Source: Beroe forskalii (taxonomy: Eukaryota > Ctenophora > Nuda > Beroida > Beroidae). Taken from it: 64,000 bases of DNA. The notes under the pieces were generated by a model. The model was not told where the DNA came from and searched no databases. It saw only the letters and a program-made list of their open reading frames with translations. Shown here piece by piece: positions 11,801-20,949 of this stretch. The translations under genes were made by a program, and so were the position numbers. Location of the stretch: the NCBI GenBank assembly GCA_011033025.1, contig WFMF01000023.1:62001-126000 (forward strand). Reading direction: 5' to 3'. Position 1 is the first letter of the stretch; every line of letters starts with the position of its first letter.

Positions 11801-14800
11801 TATGGGGATTTTTCAGAAAAATCCCCATTTTTTCACCCACCATGAAATTTCGAAATGACGTCATCATCATATGTTAACAAGAGTAATTACTTGAAAAATC
11901 CCCATATTTTCAACCTACCAAAATTTGAAAAACCGAAATTTTATCCCAAATAAATACACCTCCTAAGGTATTACGAAATAATTGCTTTGTATTAGGGAAG
12001 TTCCAACGATATCTTGTATTTCACCTCGCCCTTCTTACACAGGTTCATGGTTATCATCAATGTGATCAAGAAGAAGTCATACGACCTTCTCGATCACCGT
12101 AAGATGGACTTTGACGCTGACTACGATGATTTCTGTAACCAAGTGGGTGAGCTGGAGAGTGACATCCAGCGCTTCATGGAGGATAGCCTGGACAAACCTT
12201 ACACTACCCAAGCTGCCCTTAACCTCGTTAAGAAGTATCAGAGTGAGTTGTTGGGAGGACGGATCTCTAGCATGTTCACCCGCCATTTTGGTCGTGGAGT
12301 TGTTGGGAATGAGAGTGTAATGTTGCTCATCTTTCCCGTATTCTCGATTGTGCCCTTCTCAACTTAGAAGTTCTGAAGAGGTTTCCTACAGGGCTCTGAC
12401 TGATAGCCATGTCTCTAACTCCACAATAGATATCGTTACAGGTTTGAATATCGCTCACCTGGACCCACAGCAAAAGTTCGGGAAGATCCTGCAGGCCTTT
12501 GGTAAGGATATCGAGGAAGTTCAGCGCCGGTACCAGAAACAGAAGAACGAGCCACCGTGTGCCCGGATGCTGCCACCTATATCTGGGAAGATAGCCTGGG
12601 CAAGACAACTCTTCCGCAAGATAGAGCAGCCTATGTTGGTAAGTCTCAACTATTGCAAATTGAAGGTTTTGAAACAATTGATATAACTTGCTTAGCCTCC
12701 CCAGTTACCAGTCTATTGTGCAGAGTACAAATCCTTAAAACAAAATACCCCCTCCTGGAAGGTGAAGACGGCTCTCTCGTAACAGGTGTACAGCCCATGT
12801 TCCAGGTGTTTCAGCAGTACCCCGGAGTTCTGGAGAGCGAGGACGCTAAGAAGATCATCAGGAGCTACAACAAGGTCGCCAAAGTCCTCCTGGAGTACGA
12901 GGTCGTGTACCACCAGGCGTGGCTGAAGCAGATAGATGTCATCAAGTCGGGACTGAACGCGTCCCTGCTAGTCCGACACCCGGACACTCAGGTGCTCTAT
13001 GTCAACTTCGATCCGTCCATCCTGGAGCTGGTCAGGGAGGTGGACTGCATGGAACGTATGGGCCAGGAGATCCCACCTGCTGCGAGACTCATCAAGTCCA
13101 AGAAGAACTCCATCAAAGCTAGCTACAGCCTGCTCAGCGTGAGTTTAGGAACTTCTGGTGTCTTCTGATCTGATATCATTTTATGATTATACTCCAATCT
13201 GTGCCATCAGATTGGAGTATTTTACGACTCTGGCTGAGTCCTCTTAATATTTTAATCATTCTCCCACACTTCAGACGATGCTGAACGAATGGAAGAGAAT
13301 TACTGGCCTCATTCCAACAAACTTCCTTCCCCTAATGCAGCCGCACATATCCCATGTTGAAGAATACATCAGACCAGGTAACATCCTCTTGTCTTCTGGA
13401 CAGTTTTTGGGTGTGGTTTCAGCAATTAGGTTTCCATAAAAGTCCATTACCTATTTTTGACCAGTCAGTGAATATTGCAGTACATCACATCGTATCGACA
13501 GGCTTGACAATGCTGACTTGGAGCAGCATCAACCTTGACTCCTACGTGAGTCAGATTACACGGGAGATGGGTAAGTTGGAACTCCTCATAAACCGAGTAA
13601 ACGACCTGTGCACTTACCGGATAGACGCAGTCCTCAAGGAGATGGGGCAGACTCACCTGTGTGAGTTACCAGACTACACAGCCTGGACTGTGGACCACTT
13701 CCTAAACAGGACAGAGACTGTGTGTAACACTGCTGCGATACAGCTGCAACTCAAGAGTAGACAGGTGGAGAAGGCAACTAACGAACTCATAGAGATCATG
13801 ATGAGCTACGAGGTGAAAAACATTCCAAATTTTAGAGTAGTAATTTATCCTATTGATTAAGTACGAAATTCATAAAAAGATAGAATTAGAAGTTGAGGTG
13901 CTGCAAAGACTTGAAATTAATGTTTTTTTTTGAAATTATAATCCATTAATAAATCCGCTGACCCCGCACTGTGTCTAAACTAGCAAACCAAGCAGCTAAA
14001 TGGGGAGACTGCGCAGGATGAAGAGACCAGGCCGTCGAGTTCCAGGACCCCAACACCCCCCACCACCGCTAAAAGTGGCAGACCTACTCGCCACTCCGCC
14101 AGAGGGTATGATACCTTCCACTTTTTGAAGTTTTGAGACTTGCGTATCATGATGGATGATGATTGATAAGTTGATTTAAATGAAATATTGATCTCATTTA
14201 AGTTCATGATATCATAATGCATGGTAATGAATTGGTTTTTTGTTGTGGTGATGCCCTAATGACCCACTTCCCCAGACTTCGGACCCTTGATTCCGAGGAG
14301 GACCAGCGACCAGGCGCCCGGAGTCGGTTGAGGAAGAGACTGCTCAGAGAATCCCTGGAGGAGGAAGCCAAGGAGTTGAGGAACTCCTTCCAGCACAGAA
14401 ACCTAGAAGCAGTGCTCCGTGCCACAAGGAGCACCCTCGAGACCTTGAAGAAGAGGGTCCAAGTGTCCAGCCTCCAGATGTATGAGTTTGCTCCTGCTCA
14501 AGTTAGTTCCTTAGGTGTGGGGGTCAGTTCGCTTTTCAATTGGTCGCTAGCTTAATGAAACTGCTATGTTTTGAGCCAATCGAAGGAATTTTAATTGACG
14601 TAACTGACAATAAATTAGTCAATATCTTTAAGATTTCAAACTTACACCTCTCTTTGCAGGGCAGCAGGAAATCAGAGACACCTCTCTTCAAAGCAGACAT
14701 CATCCTTTCCATCCCGAACATCATGATGATGCCGGGACTAGACGAGATCCAGCAGGGACTCAACACCAGCATCAGACTTATCCTGAACGTGAGCAAGTGC

Positions 14801-15253
14801 ATCATGCAGTGGGGACAGGGAGACCAGGAGCCACCTGACCCTGTTCCAGTGAACCCTCCCCCTGAGACTAAGTCTCCCAGGATTACTGTCGTTAATCCGA
14901 GCACCACCAAGGCTGCTGTTACCAGCGATTCTGTCAGGTGAGAGATATATGAGTGCTGAATGTTTGAAATATATTGGAATCTTTATCCATCAAGTAGAAT
15001 ATTGTGTGGAATATTTTGGGAGTAAGTTGAAAAAAAATGATGCGAGAAGTTTTAAAATCAGAAGCTTTTCAAACAGCATGTACTGAGCTAGGATAAAATA
15101 TTTTCTTGGTAAATATACTTCTACTTTTTATGTTTCAGAACGTACTTCAAGAGTATAAGCGAGAACAAGGACATTTCAAAGATGGCTAGTCTTCTCAGTA
15201 CAGCTATAAATGCGACGAAATCAGAAATCAGCAAGGCACTCGAACAGTTCAAG
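8746..15253 (+). CDS. axonemal dynein heavy chain, N-terminal part (DNAH5/DNAH8-like)
   Basis: Outer-arm dynein heavy chains are the ATP-driven motors of motile cilia; the N-terminal tail dimerises and binds intermediate chains. Eighteen exons (8746-8835, 8990-9152, 9361-9530, 9798-9941, 10013-10147, 10279-10581, 10730-10908, 11138-11312, 11491-11690, 12043-12242, 12442-12638, 12806-13138, 13275-13377, 13502-13812, 13984-14105, 14276-14501, 14660-14937, 15139-15253) have GT-AG borders and compatible phases and give 1,148 open codons. The product shows the DHC_N1 (tail) pattern: a DARHNYLL start, [93 protein letters not shown] and [13 protein letters not shown]. Full-length family members have about 4,000-4,700 residues, so linker, AAA+ motor and stalk are missing. 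No further dynein exon is seen up to 64,000. The true start is uncertain. The subclass call rests on remembered family patterns, not on an alignment. Confidence 0.93.
8990..9152 (+). CDS. dynein heavy chain exon 2
   Basis: Acceptor CTTTCACAG, donor CTCG/GTTAGT, ends in phase 1. It starts [15 protein letters not shown], contains SLIMFCAPK and ends in a Pro/Thr-rich linker. Confidence 0.88.
9361..9530 (+). CDS. dynein heavy chain exon 3
   Basis: Acceptor TTTTTGCAG, donor CACAAG/GTATTT; two bases complete a Val codon. An Ala/Pro-rich linker is followed by [16 protein letters not shown] and [11 protein letters not shown]. Confidence 0.9.
9798..9941 (+). CDS. dynein heavy chain exon 4
   Basis: 48 codons, phase 0-0, acceptor AATTCCAG, donor CTACAG/GTTTGT. 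It codes a helical segment with [18 protein letters not shown], typical of the start of the DHC_N1 region. Confidence 0.9.
10013..10147 (+). CDS. dynein heavy chain exon 5
   Basis: 45 codons, phase 0-0, acceptor GTTTTTTAG, donor CTCAGG/GTAAGA. Contains [17 protein letters not shown]. Confidence 0.9.
10279..10581 (+). CDS. dynein heavy chain exon 6 (DHC_N1 core)
   Basis: 101 codons, phase 0-0, acceptor CCCTCTCAG, donor ATCAAG/GTGAGG. Contains the strongly conserved [18 protein letters not shown] and [19 protein letters not shown] patterns of the dynein tail. Confidence 0.95.
10730..10908 (+). CDS. dynein heavy chain exon 7
   Basis: Acceptor TTTCATTAG, donor ATCCAG/GTAAGG, ends in phase 2. 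Contains [16 protein letters not shown], the usual tail motif, and [16 protein letters not shown]. Confidence 0.94.
11138..11312 (+). CDS. dynein heavy chain exon 8
   Basis: Acceptor TCGATCAG, donor TACCAG/GTAAAT. One base completes Arg; the exon then reads [19 protein letters not shown]. It has the W-x(n)-KLQ pattern of the family. Confidence 0.94.
11491..11690 (+). CDS. dynein heavy chain exon 9
   Basis: Acceptor GATATTTCAG, donor CTACAAG/GTTTGA, ends in phase 2. Contains [19 protein letters not shown], one of the most diagnostic blocks of the tail. Confidence 0.95.
11769..11970. mobile_element. MITE (TA-flanked, Tc1/mariner-like size) in a dynein intron
   Basis: About 202 bp bounded by inverted ends: TACCTTAGGAGG with TTTATTTAT on the left, and ATAAATACACCTCCTAAGGTA on the right read as its reverse complement. 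The flanking dinucleotide is TA on both sides. Inside, ATGGGGATTTTTC pairs with GAAAAATCCCCAT to form a hairpin, and a second copy of the latter follows. There is no coding capacity. It lies wholly within the intron between exons 9 and 10 and should be removed by splicing. Confidence 0.7.
12043..12242 (+). CDS. dynein heavy chain exon 10
   Basis: Acceptor TTACACAG, donor CAGA/GTGAGT, ends in phase 1. Contains [20 protein letters not shown]. The longer ORF that continues past the donor is intron read-through. Confidence 0.94.
12442..12638 (+). CDS. dynein heavy chain exon 11
   Basis: Acceptor CGTTACAG (the only phase-compatible choice; nearer AGs give a stop or the wrong phase), donor ATGTTG/GTAAGT. 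Contains [20 protein letters not shown], the conserved GxIxWARQL block. Confidence 0.92.
12806..13138 (+). CDS. dynein heavy chain exon 12
   Basis: 111 codons, phase 0-0, donor CTCAGC/GTGAGT. Two in-phase acceptors exist (exon start 12,794 or 12,806). The later one gives QPML-VFQQYP, closer to the family spacing. Contains [19 protein letters not shown] and [18 protein letters not shown]. Confidence 0.93.
13275..13377 (+). CDS. dynein heavy chain exon 13
   Basis: Acceptor CACACTTCAG, donor AGACCAG/GTAACA, ends in phase 1. It reads [17 protein letters not shown] and ends just before the PG of PGLTMLTW. Confidence 0.93.
13502..13812 (+). CDS. dynein heavy chain exon 14
   Basis: Acceptor TATCGACAG, donor TACGAG/GTGAAA (weak). 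Contains [18 protein letters not shown], the near-universal end of the DHC_N1 tail, followed by a helical segment. Confidence 0.93.
13984..14105 (+). CDS. dynein heavy chain exon 15 (low-complexity linker)
   Basis: Acceptor AAACTAG, donor AGAGG/GTATGA. Phase 0 in and phase 2 out fit both neighbours. The 40 residues are Ser/Thr/Pro/Arg-rich ([19 protein letters not shown]), a disordered insert whose length and composition are unlike the flanking exons. Confidence 0.82.
14276..14501 (+). CDS. dynein heavy chain exon 16
   Basis: Acceptor CTTCCCCAG, donor CTCAA/GTTAGT. A charged coil is followed by [20 protein letters not shown], the (H)RNxDAxLxxTRxTLE pattern typical of DNAH5/8-type chains. Confidence 0.92.
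14660..14937 (+). CDS. dynein heavy chain exon 17
   Basis: Acceptor CTCTTTGCAG, donor CTGTCAG/GTGAGA, ends in phase 2. Contains [20 protein letters not shown] and [14 protein letters not shown], then a Pro-rich linker. Confidence 0.92.
15139..15253 (+). CDS. dynein heavy chain exon 18 (last seen)
   Basis: Acceptor TATGTTTCAG, donor TTCAAG/GTTTTA. It reads [19 protein letters not shown] and ends EQFK, where the family normally continues with Y-x-x-LW. No such continuation is found downstream in this window. Confidence 0.9.
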
Positions 15254-15742
15254 GTTTTAACAACGTCTAATCACCATAGAAACATTTGATAGATAATTGA
15301 TTTTCAAGTCATGGCCAAATGAAGACACAAGTGTCAACGGCCTATATTCTTTCAGTTCCTAAACACAAGTTTTCATATTATCCTATACCTGAATGAGAGC
15401 CTATTTTAATAATCTTGCGCTCACATAATCGCGTATTGTGCTATAGCTCCATCCAAAAGCTGTCAGGTCAAGCAAAATAACAGCCTCTAGTCATAATATC
15501 ATTTCACGATAAGCCGATATCTGAGTTGAGGTGCTCATTGGTAAATTTATTTGAATTGGTAAATTTATTACGGTGCCCGGCGGTGACGCAGGAAATACCA
15601 CCCGCGCACGAGTAGTATACGGTTACCAGAGCTGATTCCATCAGCTCATGATGCATCAGCTCATGATTTAGCTTATCATTCGACAGTTTGAAGCTCAGTT
15701 GCGTGATTTCAGATTTTGGAAAAATGTTCAAATTTTCCTCAC
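15254..15742. other. breakpoint region between dynein gene and retroelement
   Basis: No dynein exon, LTR or primer-binding site is recognised. The segment joins dynein intron sequence to an antisense exon-like fragment, so one or more rearrangements or an assembly join must lie here. Confidence 0.45.
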
Positions 15743-15926
15743 CTTGATTCTTGGAGAAGTCGTAGAATATGTAGCTTTTCCCTGGATCTATTTCAAGGCA
15801 ATTATTTCCTTCGTACTCTATTAACAATGAATCGTAACCTTGAAGCCTTTCCGAATCAAGGGTAAATCGTCCTGAAAGCTCTTCGCCATTCATGATAACT
15901 CGGTAGAAGCCAGCCGGATGAAGCAC
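15743..15926 (-). pseudogene. antisense exon-like fragment next to gag-pol
   Basis: On the minus strand this reads as an exon: HPAGFYRVIMNGEELSGRF, LLIEYEGNNCLEIDPGKSY, then IFYDFSKNQ and a consensus donor (AATCAAG/GTGAGG) at 15,743. Composition and lack of low complexity look like real protein, but I do not recognise the family. It is cut at its 5' side by the start of the retrotransposon ORF, whose first codons overlap it in antisense. It may be an exon of a host gene disrupted by the insertion, or a captured fragment. Confidence 0.35.
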
Positions 15927-18900
15927 TATATGGAACCTCTAAATGTAAATGGACAGTTAGAAGACATTGAGGACTGGTTAGAGCGTTTTGATCAGATGGT
16001 CGCGGTGCATGATGCTGTGTTGGAAGCCAAAGACGATGCTCAAGCATCCAATGAAAGGAAAGTTGCTTTGCTCTTGAGTAGGATTGGAGCTGATGGATAC
16101 AGAATGTTAAAGTCATACTTAGCACCAGAGTTACCCAAAACGAAAACATATGATGACCTTGTCAAAGCAATAAAGTCAGATTTTGCTTCTTCAACATCTG
16201 TAGTCTCAGAATCATATAAACTGTCACAAATCAAACAAGAAGCATCAGAAACACTTAACATGTTTATGTCAAGAGTTAAACTGAAAGCATCGAAATGTGG
16301 GTTTGGAAACTCATATGACCGAATGGTCAGAGACAGATTCATATGTGGGTTGAGATCAGAAAAGTTGAGAGCATTCTTGATCAGCGATGATAAGGTTGAG
16401 ACAGCTGCTATTGCTTTGCAGAAGGCTGTAGCACGTGAAAACTCTTACAATGATGCTCATCAGATGAATGCAGTGAATGCAGTCAAATTCAAGAGAACTA
16501 TGTTTTCAAAAACAATTCCAAATAATCAGGGTAACAGTCCATCAAGTTCACACGGACCTGTTCATAGTTCGTTAACATGCTCAAAATGTACCTTGAGGGG
16601 TCACCTTGCAAAGGACTGCAAGGTTAAGTGTCGGTTTTGTCGTAAACCTGGGCACATCAAAGCTAACTGTTTCAAGTTCCAGAAGGCCAAGAAAGTGAAC
16701 AATATCCAGGGAGATGGTGATGGCAATGGCAATTATGTTTATGGAGAAGATGTAGGTGTCGAGGGAGATATGTCGGTGAATGTGGTACGTGATGAAGACC
16801 AACCTTTCGACTACGCCTTCCGTGTTGCCAAGATCAGCCGTGAGTCAAGTGTTGTAATGGGTAACAGTTTAAACTCAAATTCTGTAATTTCTACTGTATC
16901 TGATAAAATTGTGAATTTCGAATCAAATTCTAATGATCTGGTTGATGATCATAGTTTGAATGATGTTAGTAATGTTGAATTCCAATTGCCAGTTAATTTT
17001 AAATTACCTGATCTTGATATGGTTAATAAACTCCAAATAAACTCACGTAACAAATGTTCATTGAATGTTTTAATGAAAGGTAAGTATGTTGACAAGGAGA
17101 TCGATACAGGTTCAGAAATTTCTTGCATGAGCAAGAAAACGTATGATAGTTTAGGTCTGGTTGGTAGTACGTTAACTAAATGTCCCAGACAATTAATGGT
17201 AGCCAATGGGCAGATCGTATCTGCTATGTATAAGACCTTAGTCTTTATTAAATATAAGGAGATCCAGTGCAAATTGGTATTGCGGGTGGTTGAGTCTGAA
17301 TTTCCTACGCTCCTTGGGCGTGACTGGATGGATGTTCTGCTTGGTAAAGGCTGGTTCAAGAGGTTGGTACAAGTTAACCAGATTAAGTCCCATGAACAAG
17401 TCAGTTCTGATGTTATTGCCAAGATCAAGTCCAATCCGGTGTTTCAGCCTGGTGTTGGGAGAGTAGAGAAACACACTGCTTCTCTTGATTTAAAGCAGGA
17501 TTACAGACCAAAGTTCTGCAAAGCCAGAACCGTTGCTTATGCTGAGAAGGAACGGGTTGGGAAGGAACTGGATCGATTGGAGTCTTCAGGTTACATTGAA
17601 AAGGTGGATCACTCAGAATGGGCATCACCGATAGTGGTGGTTAACAAGGCCGATGGAGGCATAAGAGTGTGTGGAGACTATAAGAGGACCTTAAACCCTA
17701 GTTTAGACATGAAGGTTTACCCGTTACCTAATGTCGAGGATTGTTTTGTGGCTATGAAAGGGGGTGTCTTGTTCAGTAAAATAGACATAAAGCAAGCGTA
17801 TAACAGTCTTCCACTGAGGGATGATGATCAAATCCTCACCACGATTAACACTCATCAGGGTTTGTATAAGTTCAAGGTATTACCCTATGGAGTAAATTCA
17901 GCTAGTGCCATTTTCCAGTCAACTATGGACAAGGTTTTGAGTGGCATAACTCGTGTCACATGTCGAGTTGATGATATCCTGATAACCGGACTGGACACTC
18001 AGGAACATGCTAACAACTTGTTGGAGGTTGTTAAGAGACTTGAAAACTGTGGATTCAAATGTCGGATGGACAAATCTGTTTTCTTCTCACCAACAGTCAT
18101 TTATCTCGGATATGAGATAAGCCAGGAAGGTGTCAGACCGTGCAGGAGCAAGGTCGAGGCCCTATCCAAGGCTAACTATCCGGATAATCTTGAGCAACTG
18201 ATCTCGTTTCTCGGAGCTGCTCAGTACTACAGCAGATTCGTTGAAGACATGGCAACTCTCGTAGAACCTCTAAACAAACTGAGAACAAGTGAATGGAAAT
18301 TTGGTCCTGAGGAAAGGGCAAGTTTTGACAAGCTGAAAGAGAAATTGACTTCAAATGCCGTTCTTACGTTTTATGATCCAAAGCTTCCTCTGAGGATTGA
18401 TTGTGATGCTAGTTCGTATGGATTAGGTGCCGTTTTAAGCCACATTGATGCTAATGGTGTGGATCGACCTGTCGAGTTTATATCCCGAACGTTGTCACCG
18501 ACAGAGAGAAGATACAGTCAGATAGACAGAGAAGCCTTAAGTATAGTATGGTCAGTGAAACGGTTTCACAAGTACGTGTATGCTAGACCGTTTGAGCTTC
18601 TTACAGACCATGAGCCTCTGCAACACATCTACAATCCAGATAAGGGGATTCCTGAAATGGGATCTAGTAGGGTGTTGAGATGGGCAGTTATTCTTTCCGC
18701 ATATAATTTTACAGTAAAATACCGTTCTACGAAAAAACATGGTAATGCTGATGTTTTGTCCCGTTTTCCACTTCCTGAGAGTGATGATGGATGTTCTGTG
18801 GAAATGGATGATCTACAAACGAGTGAGATAGCTAGTGTTTTTAGTCTGTACATGGCTGATGAAAAACCCTTGCTGGACGTTGATTTGATTGCTCGTTTCA

Positions 18901-20285
18901 CCAAGAAGGATCCTTGTTTGGCCAAGATCTCATATTTTGTGAGGGAAGGCTGGCCGGCAAGTGATGCTCTTCCAGGTGACAATCAAGAGTTCAAGGCGTT
19001 TTATCAGCGTAGACTCGAGTTAACCCTCGAAGATGGATGTTTGTTGTGGGGTAATCGTGTCATAGTACCAGAAAAGTTGCGTGCTGACATCTTGAAGTTG
19101 TTACACAGCACCCACATGGGTATGAGTTCCATGAAACAGCTTGCTAGGAACTACGTGTGGTGGCCAAGAATGGATGCTGACATAGAGTTCGTTGTCAAAC
19201 ATTGCCAAGTTTGTCAGGCAAATCAGAGGATGCCAGTTAAGTCGCTTCCTCATCCTTGGGTTAGATCCCAAAACCCTTGGGAACGTATTCACCTGGACTA
19301 CGCTGGTCCGTTCAAAGAGAACATGTGGTTAATCATAGTGGACAGTTATTCCAAATGGATTGATGTGTATAACATGAGGAATAATACTCGAGCTGGGAAT
19401 ACTATTCGAAAGTTAGAAATTTCCTGCAGCCGGTTTGGTCTTCCTAAAATACTGGTTAGCGACAATGCTCGACAGCTGGTTAAATCACATGAGTTTGATC
19501 GTTACTGTAAGGTCAATGGAATTACACACATACCAATTCCAGCGTATCATGCTTCATCAAATGGTCAAGCTGAATCTGCAGTTGGAAGTTTCAAATCAGC
19601 AATGAAAAAGATGTGTGTTGACAATGCTGATATTGAAATGAATCTAGCAAAGTGGTTGTTAAACTACCATAACACGCCACATCCAGCTACAAGTACAGAG
19701 CCATCTGTTTTGATGATGGGTAGACGTCTTAGGTCACATCTGAGTCTGATTAATCCACTAAGTGCTGGTGAAAAGGTGAGATCAAAGATTAGAGAGCAAG
19801 AAACCCGTGTAGAGTCAGAGAAAACTCTTAGAAGATTGGAGGTTGGAGATACCGTGTTGTATAAGGATGTTCTTGGTAAAACCTGGAACAAGGGAACTGT
19901 CAGAGGGGTTTCAGATAAAGTCTATGAAATCAATGCCCAAGATGGTCAAGTGATTCGAAAACACATCGATCACGTGGTCAAGCATCGTTCTGAGATTGGA
20001 GATGATTCTCATAGAAAGGACAACAGTGAGAAACCTGTGTTGTCAACTGATGCACCCAGTAAGCCCGTAATCACACCTCAACCGCCAAGCAATGCTAGTT
20101 TAGTGCCAGATACCCAACTTGCACAGCCGATTGCACAGAGCACTACACCCACTCTCGCTTCTAGCCCTGCACCTAATGTAAGTGTTGCACAGCCGATCGC
20201 ACAGAGCACACCTAGTGTTGATACCCGGCCTAAACGTACAATCACCAAACCAGACAGGTTAGGTTATTCCAAGTTAGGGGGATAA
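15918..20285 (+). CDS. Ty3/Gypsy (metavirid) retrotransposon gag-pol polyprotein
   Basis: One uninterrupted 1,455-codon ORF. Order: a retrotrans-gag region (residues about 1-200, with PLNVNGQLEDIEDWLERFDQ near the start); two CCHC knuckles (about 220-252, CSKCTLRGHLAKDC and CRFCRKPGHIKANC); aspartic protease (DTGSEISCM, about 396); reverse transcriptase (SEWASPIVVVNK; GDYKRTLNP; catalytic block CRVDDILITG near 682); RNase H (DCDASSYGLG near 828, DREAL, TDHEPL, NADVLSRF); integrase with an HHCC finger (HSTHMG...CQVCQ near 1,060) and D, D, E residues in HLDYAGPF, VSDNARQ and NGQAESA; a C-terminal GPY/F-like segment (VGDTVLYK) and a low-complexity tail. The gag-pol fusion without frameshift and this domain order suggest a Mag-like (K02A2.6-type) clade by inference. 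The first residue of the usual Y/F-x-D-D is Arg here. The ORF is intact, but no 5' LTR is seen. The first few codons overlap the antisense fragment, so the native start may be the Met at residue 5. Confidence 0.93.
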   Translation: MKHYMEPLNVNGQLEDIEDWLERFDQMVAVHDAVLEAKDDAQASNERKVALLLSRIGADGYRMLKSYLAPELPKTKTYDDLVKAIKSDFASSTSVVSESYKLSQIKQEASETLNMFMSRVKLKASKCGFGNSYDRMVRDRFICGLRSEKLRAFLISDDKVETAAIALQKAVARENSYNDAHQMNAVNAVKFKRTMFSKTIPNNQGNSPSSSHGPVHSSLTCSKCTLRGHLAKDCKVKCRFCRKPGHIKANCFKFQKAKKVNNIQGDGDGNGNYVYGEDVGVEGDMSVNVVRDEDQPFDYAFRVAKISRESSVVMGNSLNSNSVISTVSDKIVNFESNSNDLVDDHSLNDVSNVEFQLPVNFKLPDLDMVNKLQINSRNKCSLNVLMKGKYVDKEIDTGSEISCMSKKTYDSLGLVGSTLTKCPRQLMVANGQIVSAMYKTLVFIKYKEIQCKLVLRVVESEFPTLLGRDWMDVLLGKGWFKRLVQVNQIKSHEQVSSDVIAKIKSNPVFQPGVGRVEKHTASLDLKQDYRPKFCKARTVAYAEKERVGKELDRLESSGYIEKVDHSEWASPIVVVNKADGGIRVCGDYKRTLNPSLDMKVYPLPNVEDCFVAMKGGVLFSKIDIKQAYNSLPLRDDDQILTTINTHQGLYKFKVLPYGVNSASAIFQSTMDKVLSGITRVTCRVDDILITGLDTQEHANNLLEVVKRLENCGFKCRMDKSVFFSPTVIYLGYEISQEGVRPCRSKVEALSKANYPDNLEQLISFLGAAQYYSRFVEDMATLVEPLNKLRTSEWKFGPEERASFDKLKEKLTSNAVLTFYDPKLPLRIDCDASSYGLGAVLSHIDANGVDRPVEFISRTLSPTERRYSQIDREALSIVWSVKRFHKYVYARPFELLTDHEPLQHIYNPDKGIPEMGSSRVLRWAVILSAYNFTVKYRSTKKHGNADVLSRFPLPESDDGCSVEMDDLQTSEIASVFSLYMADEKPLLDVDLIARFTKKDPCLAKISYFVREGWPASDALPGDNQEFKAFYQRRLELTLEDGCLLWGNRVIVPEKLRADILKLLHSTHMGMSSMKQLARNYVWWPRMDADIEFVVKHCQVCQANQRMPVKSLPHPWVRSQNPWERIHLDYAGPFKENMWLIIVDSYSKWIDVYNMRNNTRAGNTIRKLEISCSRFGLPKILVSDNARQLVKSHEFDRYCKVNGITHIPIPAYHASSNGQAESAVGSFKSAMKKMCVDNADIEMNLAKWLLNYHNTPHPATSTEPSVLMMGRRLRSHLSLINPLSAGEKVRSKIREQETRVESEKTLRRLEVGDTVLYKDVLGKTWNKGTVRGVSDKVYEINAQDGQVIRKHIDHVVKHRSEIGDDSHRKDNSEKPVLSTDAPSKPVITPQPPSNASLVPDTQLAQPIAQSTTPTLASSPAPNVSVAQPIAQSTPSVDTRPKRTITKPDRLGYSKLGG

Positions 20286-20656
20286 TCATTGTGTAATAAT
20301 CAGGTTTGAATTTTAATATTTATTATCACAGCTGTAGCAGGACTACTCAGAAACAATTTAATTTATTTGAAATGGGTTTGAACTTTATTTATGCCGTTTT
20401 ATCGTTTTAACAAATTTGAATATTGTGTGTTGTTTTATCAAATTTGGCAAAAGTACCATTTTGCGCGATCTCCAAACGCTTTTTTCCTGTGGAAAGTAGT
20501 TTGGCGCCGGCAGTTGGCTGCTGTTTTTTGTGCGCGGCGCGCGCGTAGTAGCTTCCAGAAGGTACGTTTGCCAAATTGAAGTTTTATTCATGCGTGACTT
20601 TGGGTCATGTTTTTAAAGTTTTTAACAGAGTTAACAGATTTATAAAAGAGGGGGAT
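20286..20656 (+). other. retroelement 3' untranslated region with polypurine tract
   Basis: AT-rich trailer after the stop codon. A GC-rich patch (CGCGGCGCGCGCG, about 20,530) lies in it. AAAAGAGGGGGA at 20,644-20,655 is a good polypurine tract and is followed by TG. Confidence 0.45.
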
Positions 20657-20790
20657 GTTTCATATTGATATAATGATCGATTTATTTATTAATTGAACAT
20701 CATTATTATTATTGATTTGCAGTTTACTAACACGTTATATTTTATAGTGAACACCAAGACTGGATATTGTTCTACTGCTTTTATACCCTG
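20656..20790 (+). repeat. possible 3' LTR remnant
   Basis: Sequence directly after the polypurine tract begins TGTTTCATATTG, as an LTR would. No matching copy exists upstream of the ORF, so length and end cannot be fixed. It may be a truncated LTR. Confidence 0.3.
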
Positions 20791-20940
20791 TTAGTGATAG
20801 GGTCCTCTGTTAAGTTGATAGTGTCCCCTGTTAGTGATTGGGTCCTCTGTTAACTTGATAGTGTCCCCTGTTAGTGATAGGGTCCTCTGTTAACTTGATA
20901 GTGTCCCCTGCTCCTGTTAGTGATAGGGTCCTCTGTTATT
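20790..20940. repeat. tandem repeat, unit about 52 bp
   Basis: Three to four copies of a unit containing GTTAGTGATAGGGTCCTCTG and TTGATAGTGTCCCCT. There is no coding signal. Confidence 0.75.
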
Positions 20941-20949
20941 ATAATGAAT

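Noticed and set aside
12348..12440. Extension of dynein exon 11 to the left
   Set aside because: The acceptors at 12,367 and 12,390 give the wrong phase or an immediate stop; only CGTTACAG at 12,441 matches exon 10.
15300..15915. Search for a 5' LTR matching TGTTTCATATTG
   Set aside because: No matching sequence was seen upstream of the gag-pol ORF, so a paired-LTR structure cannot be claimed.
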